Shown here: piece after piece, positions 24,580-34,391 of the stretch
Numbering within the stretch: the first letter of the stretch is position 1
Layout: each line of letters starts with the position of its first letter
Assembly: GCF_004345325.1 (NCBI RefSeq)
Contig: NZ_SLVJ01000004.1
Location: 62,001 to 126,000, forward strand
Direction: 5' to 3'
DNA: 64,000 nt
Origin: Acinetobacter calcoaceticus
Lineage (GTDB): Bacteria > Pseudomonadota > Gammaproteobacteria > Pseudomonadales > Moraxellaceae
Notes under the pieces: model-generated
What the model saw: the letters and a program-made list of their open reading frames with translations, nothing else
Told to the model about the DNA's origin: nothing
Database searches by the model: none
Position numbers and translations under genes: made by a program

Positions 24580-25800
24580 ATGCGAGAAATCATTCTTATA
24601 TCATTTTTAGGACCTGATCAACCGAATCAGTTTACTCGATTAATGCAAGTGTTGTCCGTACATTCTTTGCAAATTTTAGATGTAGGACAGGCAGTTATAC
24701 ATAATCAACTTACTTTAGGCATTGTGGTTTCTTCTCATGAGAAAACCGCCACGGCCCTAGCCATGAAGGACATGCTTATTTTAGCACATGACATTGGTTT
24801 AACCGTTCGTTTTAAACCGATCTCGAGTGCTGAATATGATCAATGGGTCAGTGAAGGTGGGCGCACACGATATATCGTGACGGCATTAGCACCTGAATTG
24901 ACTGCTGCTCATCTAGAAGCAGTCACGCACATTGTCTCCAGTCAAGGTTTTAATATTGAAACAGTGACCCGTTTGTCAGGGCGACCTGATCGAAACTTAG
25001 CCCCTACAGAGCCTAAACGTGCCTGTGTTCAATTTGGCTTAAGTGGTCAAATGTTAGATGCACATGCCATGCGGGCAGCGTGTTTAAGATTATCTGCTGA
25101 GTCAAGCATTGACGTTGCTGTTCAGGAAGACAATGCCTATCGCCGCAATCGTCGCTTGGTCTGTTTTGACATGGACTCCACCTTGATCGAACAGGAAGTC
25201 ATTGATGAATTGGCACTCGAGGCAGGAGTAGGGGAGGAAGTTGCAGAAATCACCGAACGTGCTATGTTGGGAGAGCTTGATTTTCAACAAAGTTTCCGTG
25301 CACGGATGGCACTACTCAAAGGCTTAGATGCTGAGGTCCTACCACGGATTGCAGCGCGTCTGACCATCACTGAGGGCGCCGAGCGTCTGATCTCGACTTT
25401 AAAATCATTGGGTTATAAAACTGCGATTTTATCGGGTGGTTTCCAGTACTTTGCCGAATATCTACAAAGCAAATTGGGCATAGATGAAGTCCATGCCAAT
25501 ATTTTGGATGTGGTCGATGGTCAAGTCACGGGTGAAGTCAAAGGTGCCATTGTGGATGGTGCCCGTAAAGCAGAGTTGTTACGCGGTTTGGCTGAAAAAA
25601 TGGGGATCTCATTAGAGCAAACCATCGCCGTGGGTGATGGTGCTAATGATTTACCCATGCTCTCCATAGCCGGACTCGGTGTTGCATTCCGTGCTAAACC
25701 ATTAGTCAGACAAAATGCAAATCAAGCCATTTCAAGCGTAGGCTTGGATGGTGTCCTGTACCTGCTTGGGGTGCATGATAAGGATTTAAATCGCGCCTAA
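24580..25800 (+). CDS. serB: Phosphoserine phosphatase with N-terminal ACT domains
   Basis: A 406-residue enzyme for the last step of serine synthesis. The N-terminal ~180 residues form ACT-like regulatory domains (ILISFLGPDQPNQFTRLMQV). The HAD phosphatase follows, with the nucleophile motif CFDMDSTLIEQEVIDELA, TAILSGGFQYFAEYL and VGDGANDLPMLSIAGLG. The frame is open to a TTG at 24526, but MREIILISF at 24580 is the natural N-terminus; no strong ribosome site decides. It is divergent from the Smp-like gene. Confidence 0.93.
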   Translation: MREIILISFLGPDQPNQFTRLMQVLSVHSLQILDVGQAVIHNQLTLGIVVSSHEKTATALAMKDMLILAHDIGLTVRFKPISSAEYDQWVSEGGRTRYIVTALAPELTAAHLEAVTHIVSSQGFNIETVTRLSGRPDRNLAPTEPKRACVQFGLSGQMLDAHAMRAACLRLSAESSIDVAVQEDNAYRRNRRLVCFDMDSTLIEQEVIDELALEAGVGEEVAEITERAMLGELDFQQSFRARMALLKGLDAEVLPRIAARLTITEGAERLISTLKSLGYKTAILSGGFQYFAEYLQSKLGIDEVHANILDVVDGQVTGEVKGAIVDGARKAELLRGLAEKMGISLEQTIAVGDGANDLPMLSIAGLGVAFRAKPLVRQNANQAISSVGLDGVLYLLGVHDKDLNRA

Positions 25801-26208
25801 GGGTGGGATGAATATATGACAGAAACGTGACGATCCTGTCGCGTTTTTGGTATATAAATTAAGCATATCCGACCTTTTTTGCCGATTTAAGAATCAATAG
25901 AAATCAGGTCTGAAAAAAAAATTTCAACATTCTAAATTTAGGTACATTTTTTTTGTAATGACACGCCAAGGTTGATCTGGATTATCTCGGCAGGGAAATT
26001 TTTTTATAAAAAAATGTAATGACAATAGAATATGGCGACAAAATATGTCGTTTGAGTAATGAGCGGCTCTTTTCTTCTGAAAAAAACTCTCCATAATGCA
26101 ATGCATAACAGAAGCAAATAAAAGTTGCGATGCTTGAATTGAGTATAGTGAAATACTATTAATATTAAATTGGAATGAGCGCCATCATCAGAGTTGACGG
26201 AGGTTTTT
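25801..26208. other. Gap between serB and a small membrane protein gene
   Basis: 408 bp of AT-rich DNA. It holds the serB terminator and a short hairpin CGACAAAATATGTCG near 26035. No supported gene was seen; the promoter of the next gene must lie near its right end. Confidence 0.4.
25823..25847 (+). terminator. serB terminator
   Basis: AAACGTGAC and GTCGCGTTT pair (one U-G pair) around loop GATCCT, ending in five T, 22 bp after the serB stop. Confidence 0.65.
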
Positions 26209-26523
26209 ATGGTCACAACGGTATTTGCAACAATCTTTGGGTTTAGCCTGATTGCTGTAGCGTTGGCAGCTGTTTTCTTTTCCCCTTACCGTCCTTGGCT
26301 TGGGTTTATGTTCGCAGGCATGATGTTTTGGGGCATATTAGAAGCAGTGCGGTTTAGCGTACAAAATGTATTTGAAATATCAGTCGCCTATAGTTATCTG
26401 GCCGCACTCAGTGTCGCCATGCTCTCTTTAACTGTCTATCTACTACGAGAAGATAACCGTGCTCAAAAAGCCTTAGCCAATCGGCGTTATATTGAGCACA
26501 CCCCTGTATATGAAGAGGAGTAA
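26209..26523 (+). CDS. Small integral membrane protein of unknown function
   Basis: A 104-residue protein starting at an ATG with a strong GGAGG six bases upstream. Three hydrophobic segments can be seen (residues ~3-22, 28-46, 58-80), followed by a charged tail (REDNRAQKALANRRYIEHTP). No family is recognised. It is monocistronic, with a terminator after it. Confidence 0.65.
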   Translation: MVTTVFATIFGFSLIAVALAAVFFSPYRPWLGFMFAGMMFWGILEAVRFSVQNVFEISVAYSYLAALSVAMLSLTVYLLREDNRAQKALANRRYIEHTPVYEEE

Positions 26524-26572
26524 TTTGGCAGTTTTGGTTAAATGCCACGACTCGATATTAAAAAAATAATAG

Positions 26573-26601
26573 AAGGCATATCATGAGGATATGCCTTTTT
26601 T
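26573..26601 (+). terminator. Terminator of the small membrane protein gene
   Basis: AGGCATATC and GATATGCCT form a 9-bp stem with loop ATGAG, followed by six T. Confidence 0.8.
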
Positions 26602-26699
26602 GCCTAATACTTTTGTTATACAAAGGTCACTTCCAAGCCTGATCAGTTATGATAGGATGAACCACGAATTTTTAAATTAAAACAACGGGCTTTAATGTC

Positions 26700-27179
26700 A
26701 TGAAACTTTCTTCAATTCCAGTCGTTAAGTTACCTATCGTTGATGCGACTACAGATCCACTTGACCTACTGGTTTTGGGGCTAGCACTACGAATGAAACA
26801 ACTGGCTCGAACCAGTCCTAAATTTATCGAGCTGATCCATGATCGCCAATTCCGTATTCAAATCAGTACCGATCTTGGTATTGCACGCCAAATTGTGATC
26901 GATGGTGGTCAGATTGATACAGTGACCGGTCAAGCTGAAGCTGCTGATTTTATTTTACAGTTTGCGGACAGTGAGTCGGGTGTCAAAACCTTAGTTAAAG
27001 GTGACCCGACTGCATTTATGACTGGTATGCAAGACGGTAGTATCAAGATGGAGGGGGACTTCAGTTTATTAGTGTGGTTTAACCAAGCCGCACGTTTGAT
27101 TCCACCAAAATTACCGAAATCTGTAAAACAGAAAATCAGTATTGCACGTCAGTTTCTAAAAGAAAAAACCGGTCGTTAA
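26700..27179 (+). CDS. SCP2 sterol-binding domain protein
   Basis: A 159-residue soluble protein. The middle part (FRIQISTDLGIARQIVIDGG, AADFILQFADSESGVKTLVK, MTGMQDGSIKMEGDFSLLVW) follows the SCP2 lipid-carrier fold. Bacterial relatives such as UbiJ and UbiT bind ubiquinone precursors. A role in quinone handling is possible but no ubiquinone gene is adjacent. It has its own terminator. Confidence 0.7.
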   Translation: MKLSSIPVVKLPIVDATTDPLDLLVLGLALRMKQLARTSPKFIELIHDRQFRIQISTDLGIARQIVIDGGQIDTVTGQAEAADFILQFADSESGVKTLVKGDPTAFMTGMQDGSIKMEGDFSLLVWFNQAARLIPPKLPKSVKQKISIARQFLKEKTGR

Positions 27180-27200
27180 TCGTACCTGATAGAGATCAAG

Positions 27201-27225
27201 AGAGCGCTAAATTGCGCTCTTTTTG
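27201..27225 (+). terminator. Terminator of the SCP2 gene
   Basis: AGAGCGC and GCGCTCT with loop TAAATT, followed by TTTTTG, 21 bp after the stop codon. Confidence 0.75.
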
Positions 27226-27255
27226 TTTTTGCAGTTTGGTCTGTTTAAAATTGAG

Positions 27256-27696
27256 TTATTCGACTTCGAGTTGAAAGGTGACAGGGCCATCATTGACCAA
27301 ATGAACTTTCATGTCTGCGGCAAAGATTCCAGTTTGGAGTTGGGAAAATTGCGATTGAGCATACTGAACCAATTGTTCATACAGTATTTTAGCGGGTTCA
27401 GGTGCCATAGCAGGTCCAAAGTCTGGACGGAGGCCTTTTTGAGTCTGTGCCATCAGTGTGAACTGCGAAACCAATAACATGCCACCTTGCGCTTGTGTGA
27501 CGTTCCAGCCCATCTTGCCTTGCTCATCATCAAAAAATCGATATTTTAAAATCTTATCAATCAGTTTCTTGCCTTTTTCTAGGTTGTCTTGTTGACCGAT
27601 GCCCAGAAAGACCAACATCCCATGATCAATTTGTCCGGTAATGTTTCCATCAACCACCACTTTGGCCTCTAAGACTCGTTGTAACAGTGCCCGCAT
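27256..27696 (-). CDS. dtd: D-aminoacyl-tRNA deacylase
   Basis: A 146-residue enzyme that removes D-amino acids wrongly loaded on tRNA. Key motifs are MLLVSQFTLMAQTQKGLRPD (SQFTL) and LVNDGPVTFQLEVE (the Gly-Pro cross-subunit motif). The ATG at 27696 (MRALLQRVLEAKVVVDG) is chosen over a TTG four codons upstream. Length is normal. It converges with the SCP2 gene. Confidence 0.93.
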   Translation of the reverse strand: MRALLQRVLEAKVVVDGNITGQIDHGMLVFLGIGQQDNLEKGKKLIDKILKYRFFDDEQGKMGWNVTQAQGGMLLVSQFTLMAQTQKGLRPDFGPAMAPEPAKILYEQLVQYAQSQFSQLQTGIFAADMKVHLVNDGPVTFQLEVE

Positions 27697-28049
27697 TCCC
27701 ACATCCAATCATTCATCGCCATCAAGTCAAGGATGGTAGCAGATTCAGCAAGTGTGGATAAGCTGGGTCATTTTAAAAAAAACAATTGTGTTTCACGCTT
27801 TATGGATAATTAGTTATATCAACTTATTGTTTTTAATATTTAATTGAGTTTTTTGCAAAATAATTAAAAAATGTTAAACACATCTCATATGTTTAAGAAT
27901 ATTTAACCATTTGAATTAAAAAGATAAAACGGGTGATAATGGCTTATTGATTATCTTTAACGATTGGTATAACAAATATTATCGTTTTTACCTATGTTTG
28001 TCGATTTGTTAGTTTGCATTTTCAAGATGAATTCATAGACAGAGAGAAC
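27697..28049. other. AT-rich gap before the catalase gene
   Basis: 353 bp, very AT-rich, holding the dtd and catalase promoters. AACGAT (27959-27964) and ATCGTT (27981-27986) form an inverted repeat with 16 bp between them, ~65 bp before the catalase start. It is a possible regulator site, but I could not fit it convincingly to OxyR. No gene was seen. Confidence 0.4.
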
Positions 28050-29597
28050 ATGATGTTGAAACGATTAATGGCGACGGCGGTGTTCACTGCGATGAGCACA
28101 GCAGTATTCTCAAGTGGACTGACAAGTGATAATGGCGCCCCGGTTGGCGATAACCAGAACTCGATTACAGCGGGTGAACAAGGCTCTGTTTTGTTGCAAG
28201 ATGTTCAATTGGTGCAAAAATTACAACGATTTGGTCGTGAACGGATTCCTGAGCGTGTTGTACATGCCCGTGGAACTGGGGTTTATGGAGAGTTTGTTGC
28301 CAGTAAGGATTTATCAGATCTAACCGTCGCTTCTCTCTTCAAGGGTGGTACTAAAACTCCGGTATTTGTACGTTTTTCTACTGTGATTCATCCTAAAGGA
28401 TCGCCAGAAACCTTACGTGATCCGCATGGCTTCGCAGTTAAATTTTATACTCAGCAAGGTAATTGGGATCTGGTAGGCAATAATCTACCCGTATTTTTTA
28501 TTCGAGATGCAATTAAGTTTCCCGATTTTATTCATGCTATGAAACCCAGTCCTGTGACAAATGTACAAGATCCAAATCGTGTATTTGATTTTCTACAAAG
28601 TCAGCCATGGTCGGTCAATATGTTGACCTATGTGTATTCAAATAATGGCGTACCTGCGAGTTATCGAGAGCAAGATGGTTTTGGTGTGCATGCATTTAAA
28701 CTTTACAATGCTCAGGGTGAATATAAATATGTAAAATTCAACTGGCGATCTCAGCAAGGGATTAAGGGTTTAAATCAGGAACAGATTAAAGATGTGCAAG
28801 CCAAAGATTTTAATCACCTTAGCAATGATCTATATAAACAAGTAAATGCTGGAAACTTTCCAAAATGGGATCTGTATATTCAAGTACTGGATCCGAAAGA
28901 TTTGGACAAGTTTGATTTTAATCCTTTAGATGCAACTAAAATTTGGCCAAATGATTTAGTTCCAGAATTTAAAGTGGGCAGCATGACCTTAAACCGTATG
29001 CCGAAAAACTTCTTTAATGAAACGGAACAGTCTGCTTTGGCACCAGGTAATTTAGTCCCTGGGATTGAGCCTTCTGAAGATCGCTTATTACAAGGTCGTA
29101 TCTTTTCATATTCGGATACCCAGCAGTATCGTTTAGGTGCCAATCATCAGCAGTTGCCTGTCAATCGCCCTCTGGTCAAGGTGAATAATAATAATCAAGA
29201 GGGTCAAATGAACATGCAGGAGACCCGCTCAGATGTAAATTCTGATGTGAGTGCAGATGTAAACTATGAGCCGAGTCGTATAGCGCCTAAACCTGCCAGT
29301 GCACATGCCCGTGCTGTTGCCACCCCATTAACAGGTGAGGTAATGCAGCAAGCGATAAGCAAACAACTACCATTTAAGCAAGCAGGTGATTTGTATCGTT
29401 CTTATAGCGTGCAAGAAAAAAATGATCTGATCCGTAACCTAGCGGCTGATCTTGGGGTGGTCAAAGATGCTGAGACCAAAAATATCATGTTGTCCTATTT
29501 CTATAAGGCTGATGCTGATTATGGTACTCGCCTAAGCAAAGCAACGGGTGGGCAATTATCCGTTGTTAAAGCCAAAGCGCAGCAGTTAAAAGACTAA
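28050..29597 (+). CDS. Exported monofunctional heme catalase (KatB-like)
   Basis: A 515-residue catalase that breaks down peroxide. An N-terminal signal peptide (residues ~1-21) makes it periplasmic, as in Pseudomonas KatB. Catalytic His72 (RVVHARGTGVYGEF), the Asn motif LVGNNLPVFFIRDAIKFPDF (Asn144/145) and the proximal heme tyrosine motif RIFSYSDTQQYRLGANH are intact. Between the core and the C-terminal helical domain is a low-complexity linker with a 12-bp triplicate (SDVNSDVSADVN). ATGs at 28050 and 28053 follow AGAGAGAA. The frame continues upstream to a TTG at 28014 with no support. It is monocistronic. Confidence 0.9.
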   Translation: MMLKRLMATAVFTAMSTAVFSSGLTSDNGAPVGDNQNSITAGEQGSVLLQDVQLVQKLQRFGRERIPERVVHARGTGVYGEFVASKDLSDLTVASLFKGGTKTPVFVRFSTVIHPKGSPETLRDPHGFAVKFYTQQGNWDLVGNNLPVFFIRDAIKFPDFIHAMKPSPVTNVQDPNRVFDFLQSQPWSVNMLTYVYSNNGVPASYREQDGFGVHAFKLYNAQGEYKYVKFNWRSQQGIKGLNQEQIKDVQAKDFNHLSNDLYKQVNAGNFPKWDLYIQVLDPKDLDKFDFNPLDATKIWPNDLVPEFKVGSMTLNRMPKNFFNETEQSALAPGNLVPGIEPSEDRLLQGRIFSYSDTQQYRLGANHQQLPVNRPLVKVNNNNQEGQMNMQETRSDVNSDVSADVNYEPSRIAPKPASAHARAVATPLTGEVMQQAISKQLPFKQAGDLYRSYSVQEKNDLIRNLAADLGVVKDAETKNIMLSYFYKADADYGTRLSKATGGQLSVVKAKAQQLKD

Positions 29598-29820
29598 AAT
29601 AGGTTAAAGCTAAGCGACGAGTGGTGTGATTGCAGTATGTCAATCGCATTACTCGTACGAGTATAGCTGGATTTAAAGTATTGATTTATTGTATATATTA
29701 CTGTTTTTTATAAATTTTATTTTTAAAAATACGCTTTATGAAAGAATTATGATTCAAACTACAATTTTTTATTCTACAAAATATGCTTTAATGCTTTAAG
29801 CACAGCGAAATTACTTGTTT

Positions 29821-31029
29821 ATGTCTCCAATCATTCAGTCATTACTTGATACCGACCTGTATAAATTCACCATGCTACAGGTGGTATTACACAAATTCCC
29901 GCAGACACATAGTGTTTATCATTTTAGATGTCGTAATTTAGACGATACGGTATATCCTTTGGCCGATATATTGGACGATCTGAATCAACAACTCGATTAT
30001 CTATGTGAATTAAAATTTGCTGAGGATGAGTTGCAATATCTACGTCAATTTCGTTTTATTAAAAGCGACTTTGTCGATTATCTGGAATTATTTCAGTTAA
30101 AGCGTCGTTTTATTCACGCAGGTATTGATGCTGAGGGCCGTTTGGATATTTGGGTTGAAGGCCCAATGGTTCAAGCGATGATGTTTGAGATCTTTGTGTT
30201 GGCGATCGTTAATGAGCTGTATTTTCATCGTCTGATTGATGATCAGGTCATGGATGAAGGTGAGCGTCGTCTCAAGGCTAAAATTGCGCAAATACAAAGT
30301 TATGCGCAACAGCAAAATCCACTTGATCCACCATTCCTCATTTCAGATTTCGGTACACGCCGTCGCTATAGTTTGGATTGGCAACGTCATGTGATCGAAT
30401 CCTTTCATAAAGCCATACCGACTGTGTTTCGTGGAACCAGTAATGTCTATTTGGCCAAAACACTGAATATTGTCCCGATTGGCACCATGGCGCATGAATT
30501 CTTACAAGCGTTTCAGGCTTTGGATGTGCGTTTGCGTGATTTCCAGAAAGCGGCCTTGGAAACGTGGGTTCAGGAATACCGTGGTGATCTGGGCATTGCA
30601 TTGACCGATGTGGTAGGGATGGATGCATTCCTACGTGATTTTGATTTGTATTTTGCCAAACTATTCGATGGTTTACGTCATGACAGTGGTGATCCCTATG
30701 AATGGGGAGACAAGGCCTATGCGCACTATCGTCAACTGAAGATCGATACCAAAACCAAAATGCTGACGTTTAGTGATGGTCTCAATATTGAAACCGCCTG
30801 GAATTTACATCAATACTTTAAAGATCGCTTTAAAGTGAGTTTTGGCATTGGCACCAACCTCACCAATGATATGGGGCAGACCCCATTGAATATTGTGTTG
30901 AAATTGGTGGAGTGTAATGGTCAATCTGTGGCTAAAATCTCTGACAGTCCTGGCAAGACCATGACGGATAATGACACTTTCTTGGCTTATCTAAAGCAAG
31001 TATTTGATATGCCAGAGCAAGCGCTATAA
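29821..31029 (+). CDS. pncB: Nicotinate phosphoribosyltransferase
   Basis: A 402-residue enzyme that makes nicotinate mononucleotide in NAD salvage. Family text includes [73 protein letters not shown] and [16 protein letters not shown]. The ATG at 29821 gives the normal N-terminus; a TTG six bases earlier is also in frame. It uses nicotinate made by PncA (18.4 kb). Its last codon and stop lie in a perfect hairpin. Confidence 0.95.
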   Translation: MSPIIQSLLDTDLYKFTMLQVVLHKFPQTHSVYHFRCRNLDDTVYPLADILDDLNQQLDYLCELKFAEDELQYLRQFRFIKSDFVDYLELFQLKRRFIHAGIDAEGRLDIWVEGPMVQAMMFEIFVLAIVNELYFHRLIDDQVMDEGERRLKAKIAQIQSYAQQQNPLDPPFLISDFGTRRRYSLDWQRHVIESFHKAIPTVFRGTSNVYLAKTLNIVPIGTMAHEFLQAFQALDVRLRDFQKAALETWVQEYRGDLGIALTDVVGMDAFLRDFDLYFAKLFDGLRHDSGDPYEWGDKAYAHYRQLKIDTKTKMLTFSDGLNIETAWNLHQYFKDRFKVSFGIGTNLTNDMGQTPLNIVLKLVECNGQSVAKISDSPGKTMTDNDTFLAYLKQVFDMPEQAL

Positions 31030-31036
31030 GCGCTTG
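31018..31036 (+). other. Hairpin enclosing the pncB stop codon
   Basis: CAAGCGC (31018-31024) and GCGCTTG (31030-31036) form a perfect 7-bp stem around TATAA, whose TAA is the stop codon. No U-run follows. The layout matches the hairpin at the purK stop. Confidence 0.55.
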
Positions 31037-31150
31037 TCGGTACTGGCATAATCTATCTATATTTGAGATATTGCTTAAGTAAAAATAGCATAGTGACAAA
31101 AAAGACTATGCTAAGATCGGCGTAAATATGATGGTTTATGCTTAATACTT

Positions 31151-32005
31151 ATGACAAACAGCGCAATTGATTTAGGTTTGCTGATTGAAGCCGAGCAGTT
31201 GGTTCCCTACCTTGGACATCCACAACTGCGCATTATTGATCTCAGCCGAGCTTCAGTCTATGCACAATTACACATCCCGCATGCCTTACATTTAAAACCT
31301 CAGCATTTAATTCAACTGCATGATGAGGCGACTGGTTTTTTGCCAGATCAAGCCCATCTTGAACAACTGATTCAACAGTTAAATATTTCCCCTGAACACC
31401 GTGTTGTGGTCTATGACGATGAAGGTGGAGCTTGGGCAGGGCGTTTGATTTGGAACTTGCATTGTATTGGTTTTGAGCAGACCAGTTTACTCAACGGCGG
31501 TATCCACGCTTGGTTGGGTGCAGGTTTACCCACCAGCAACCAAGTCCCTGTATTGGCATCTGTAGCGCAAGTTATTCCGGTAAATTTGTCATATGCAACG
31601 CAGTATCGTATTCAATATGATGATTTGCTGCAAAAGCTGCAGCAGCAACAGATTCAGCTCTGGGATTGTAGAACCAAAGACGAATATACCGGGCTACGTT
31701 TGGCGGCCAGACGCGGTGGACATATTCCAGGCGCTGTGCATTTTGAATGGAGTACTGCACTTAATCGTGAAAATCATTTAAAATTGCATCCCTTGGCGCA
31801 CACTCAACAACGTTTAGAGCAACTCGGACTGAGTGTAAATCAGCCAGTCGTGGTATATTGTCAATCGCATCATCGTTCAGGTTTAGCTTATATAATTGGA
31901 CGCTTACTGGGTTGGCAGATCTTGGCTTATGATGGTGCGTGGAGTGAATGGGGAAATCGCCCCGATAGCCCTATAGTGAGCGGAGAGACCCCTTTTGAGC
32001 TTTAA
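31151..32005 (+). CDS. Two-domain rhodanese-type sulfurtransferase
   Basis: A 284-residue protein with two rhodanese domains. The first lacks a cysteine at the active loop ([17 protein letters not shown]); the second has it ([20 protein letters not shown], Cys237). The family moves sulfur from thiosulfate or 3-mercaptopyruvate to cyanide or thiols. The active loop CQSHHR is not one of the textbook loops, so the substrate is uncertain. The last 11 bp overlap the psd gene, so the two are translationally coupled. Confidence 0.85.
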   Translation: MTNSAIDLGLLIEAEQLVPYLGHPQLRIIDLSRASVYAQLHIPHALHLKPQHLIQLHDEATGFLPDQAHLEQLIQQLNISPEHRVVVYDDEGGAWAGRLIWNLHCIGFEQTSLLNGGIHAWLGAGLPTSNQVPVLASVAQVIPVNLSYATQYRIQYDDLLQKLQQQQIQLWDCRTKDEYTGLRLAARRGGHIPGAVHFEWSTALNRENHLKLHPLAHTQQRLEQLGLSVNQPVVVYCQSHHRSGLAYIIGRLLGWQILAYDGAWSEWGNRPDSPIVSGETPFEL

Positions 32006-32858
32006 AACCAATTTTAAAAAACAAATCTTTATTCAAGCACAACGTTTAGTACCGCAGCATCAGTTTAGTCGTATCGTGGGTAAACTGGCAGGTAGCGAAA
32101 ACCCAATTATTAAAAACACTGTGATTCAGGCATTTAAAGCAAAATATGCCATCGATCTCAGTATTGCTGAACAAAGCGATGCATTGAAATATAAATCTTT
32201 TAATGAGTTCTTCACCCGAGCACTGAAACCAGGTGTACGTGAGGTTGATGCAGCCCATGACAGCATTGTTTCACCCGCTGATGGCGCGATTTCACAGATC
32301 GGTAAAATCCACTCTGGCGAGATTTTTCAAGCCAAAGGTCAGCAGTATTCGGTGGAAAAATTGATTGGTGATCCGCAATTGGCTGCCGTATTTAACGAAG
32401 GTGACTTTGCGACCGTGTATTTGTCACCGCGTGATTATCATCGTGTGCACATGCCATTTGCAGGCACCTTGACTGAGACTTTATATATTCCAGGCGAGCT
32501 GTTTTCTGTCAACCAGACCACGGCTGAAAATATACCGGGCCTATTTGCTCGTAATGAGCGCATGGTGTGTTTATTTGATACTGAAGTGGGTCGCATGGCC
32601 GTGGTATTGGTCGGTGCGATGATTGTTGCAGGTATTGAAACGGTGGCTACAGGTAAAGTTAAGCCTTCAGGTCGACTTGAGTTGCAACATCATGACCTAG
32701 CCTTAGAAAAGGGCGATGAGTTGGGACGTTTCTATTTAGGATCAACAGCTATCGTCTTGTTCGAACGAGATAAAATGAGCTGGGAAAATGCATTCAAAGC
32801 CAATTCCTTGGTGTCGATGGGCGAACGTCTAGGCAGCTTGGTCGAAGTAAAAGTGTAA
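31995..32858 (+). CDS. psd: Phosphatidylserine decarboxylase proenzyme
   Basis: A 287-residue inner-membrane-associated enzyme that makes phosphatidylethanolamine. The self-cleavage motif is present ([12 protein letters not shown], cut before Ser250, which becomes the pyruvoyl group). Other family text is [29 protein letters not shown] and [16 protein letters not shown]. It starts at a TTG inside the end of the rhodanese gene; the next in-frame Met is too late. Coupled expression with the rhodanese gene is likely. Confidence 0.93.
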   Translation: MSFKTNFKKQIFIQAQRLVPQHQFSRIVGKLAGSENPIIKNTVIQAFKAKYAIDLSIAEQSDALKYKSFNEFFTRALKPGVREVDAAHDSIVSPADGAISQIGKIHSGEIFQAKGQQYSVEKLIGDPQLAAVFNEGDFATVYLSPRDYHRVHMPFAGTLTETLYIPGELFSVNQTTAENIPGLFARNERMVCLFDTEVGRMAVVLVGAMIVAGIETVATGKVKPSGRLELQHHDLALEKGDELGRFYLGSTAIVLFERDKMSWENAFKANSLVSMGERLGSLVEVKV

Positions 32859-32902
32859 TTGAGATACTGGAACCTCTTAAATCGAGGATAGGTTTCAAAC
32901 TA

Positions 32903-32935
32903 AAAAAAACCGATCTTATTCAGATCGGTTTTTTT
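32903..32935. terminator. Bidirectional terminator between psd and phoR
   Basis: AAAAAAACCGATCT and its exact complement AGATCGGTTTTTTT around loop TATTC. It serves the convergent psd and phoR transcripts. Confidence 0.85.
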
Positions 32936-32996
32936 GACAAAAATATTCATGTTGTGCTCTGGATTAAACTTGAGATTTAGTCCTGAAAGAAATGTC

Positions 32997-34355
32997 TCAA
33001 TCTACATAATACAAATGATGTTTCGGAAATACCGCTTTAAAGATTGAGCCACGATTTTCGATTGATTCGACTTCAAGGTGAGCATTGTGTTGCATCAACA
33101 CATGCTTAACGATGGCTAGCCCCAGTCCAGTACCGCCCGTTTGACGGCTACGCGCACTGTCAACGCGATAAAAGCGTTCTGTTAAGCGGGGAAGGTGTTT
33201 GGGGTCGATGCCAATGCCGGTGTCTTCTACAGTGAAATAGCCTTGATCGACGTCATCATGCCAACCGATGGTAATGGTGCCACCTTTAGGGGTGTACTTA
33301 ATCGCATTGGTGATTAAGTTGCTAAATGCACTGGCGATTTCCATGTCTGAACCAATCAGATCACAGTGGCTGTCGATTTCTAAATTGAGCGTATGACCAT
33401 AATCGACATTATAGGCTTGAGCATCATCAAACAATTGGTTCATTAAACCTGGCATTTCAATGATTTGATTTTTGGCGACTTGCTTATCATTTTCTAAACG
33501 TGACAGCAATAATAAGTCGTTGACCAGCGCATTCATACGTCTGGTTTGCGATTGCATCTGTTCAAAAGCACGCTTCCAACGTGGACTAATTTCTTCTTGG
33601 TCGGTAAAGGTTTCGATATAGCCACTGAGTACCGTCAAAGGGGTACGCAGTTCATGTGAGATATTATCGACAAAATCTTTACGCATTTGTTCTAGGTTTT
33701 GCATGCGGGTCACATCATATGCGACCAATAAACGGCTTTCACTGCCAAAGCGAGTTAATTTAATTTGTACATAATGCTCGTCATGGATGGAGGATTTTAT
33801 TTTTATTCCATCGGGTGCCTTATCAATATCATTAAAATATTCAATAAAATTTGGCTGACGTAGGATGGTCAGTAGATTGCGACCACGATCCAAGGCTTGG
33901 ATGCCGAGTAGTTTTTCTGCTGCAGGGTTTGACCATTCAATCTGATGCAATTCATCGGTGAGCACCACGGCCTCAGCCAGCGCCACCAATGAGGATTGGG
34001 CACGATCGATCAAGCCAACCATTTCAGCTTGGACGATACGATCTTGGCGTTGAGCACGATAAACATTGAATAACAATGCGCCCCAAATTCCATTTAAGTT
34101 GGGGGGGACATCATAGGGGCGATTGGAAATCCATTCGTTGACCAGATACAAAGAACGCAGCTGTAAAACAAAAAAAACCGCAATCGCAATGAGGATTCCG
34201 CTGCCGAGGTAGTTGATGCCATATCCGATGAATCCGCCAATGACCAGAAAAAAGGCCAGTAATTTCAGATCTTGCTTAGCAAATATCCACAGGCTGCTAT
34301 ATCGAAATTTCTGGTGGTCTCGTGCAAGTTCAGGGACCGGATACGGTTCATACAT
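32997..34355 (-). CDS. phoR: Phosphate sensor histidine kinase
   Basis: A 452-residue kinase. Two membrane segments (residues ~31-48 and 52-66) are followed by a PAS domain (~115-215, VVLTDELHQIEWSNPAAEKL), the phosphoacceptor helix DFVDNISHELRTPLTVLSGY (His234) and an ATPase domain with NLITNAIKYTPKGG, FTVEDTGIGIDPKHLPRLTE and GGTGLGLAIVKHVL. It senses low phosphate through the Pst system and phosphorylates PhoB, encoded 36 bp upstream. A C7 tract lies within codons ~83-85 (VPPN). Confidence 0.92.
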   Translation of the reverse strand: MYEPYPVPELARDHQKFRYSSLWIFAKQDLKLLAFFLVIGGFIGYGINYLGSGILIAIAVFFVLQLRSLYLVNEWISNRPYDVPPNLNGIWGALLFNVYRAQRQDRIVQAEMVGLIDRAQSSLVALAEAVVLTDELHQIEWSNPAAEKLLGIQALDRGRNLLTILRQPNFIEYFNDIDKAPDGIKIKSSIHDEHYVQIKLTRFGSESRLLVAYDVTRMQNLEQMRKDFVDNISHELRTPLTVLSGYIETFTDQEEISPRWKRAFEQMQSQTRRMNALVNDLLLLSRLENDKQVAKNQIIEMPGLMNQLFDDAQAYNVDYGHTLNLEIDSHCDLIGSDMEIASAFSNLITNAIKYTPKGGTITIGWHDDVDQGYFTVEDTGIGIDPKHLPRLTERFYRVDSARSRQTGGTGLGLAIVKHVLMQHNAHLEVESIENRGSIFKAVFPKHHLYYVD

Positions 34356-34391
34356 AATATTTTGTTTCTACCTCAAACAGCTTAAACCTGA

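Noticed and set aside
27900-28049. OxyR site in front of the catalase gene
   Set aside because: The inverted repeat AACGAT-N16-ATCGTT does not follow the ATAG-N7-CTAT tetranucleotide spacing well enough.
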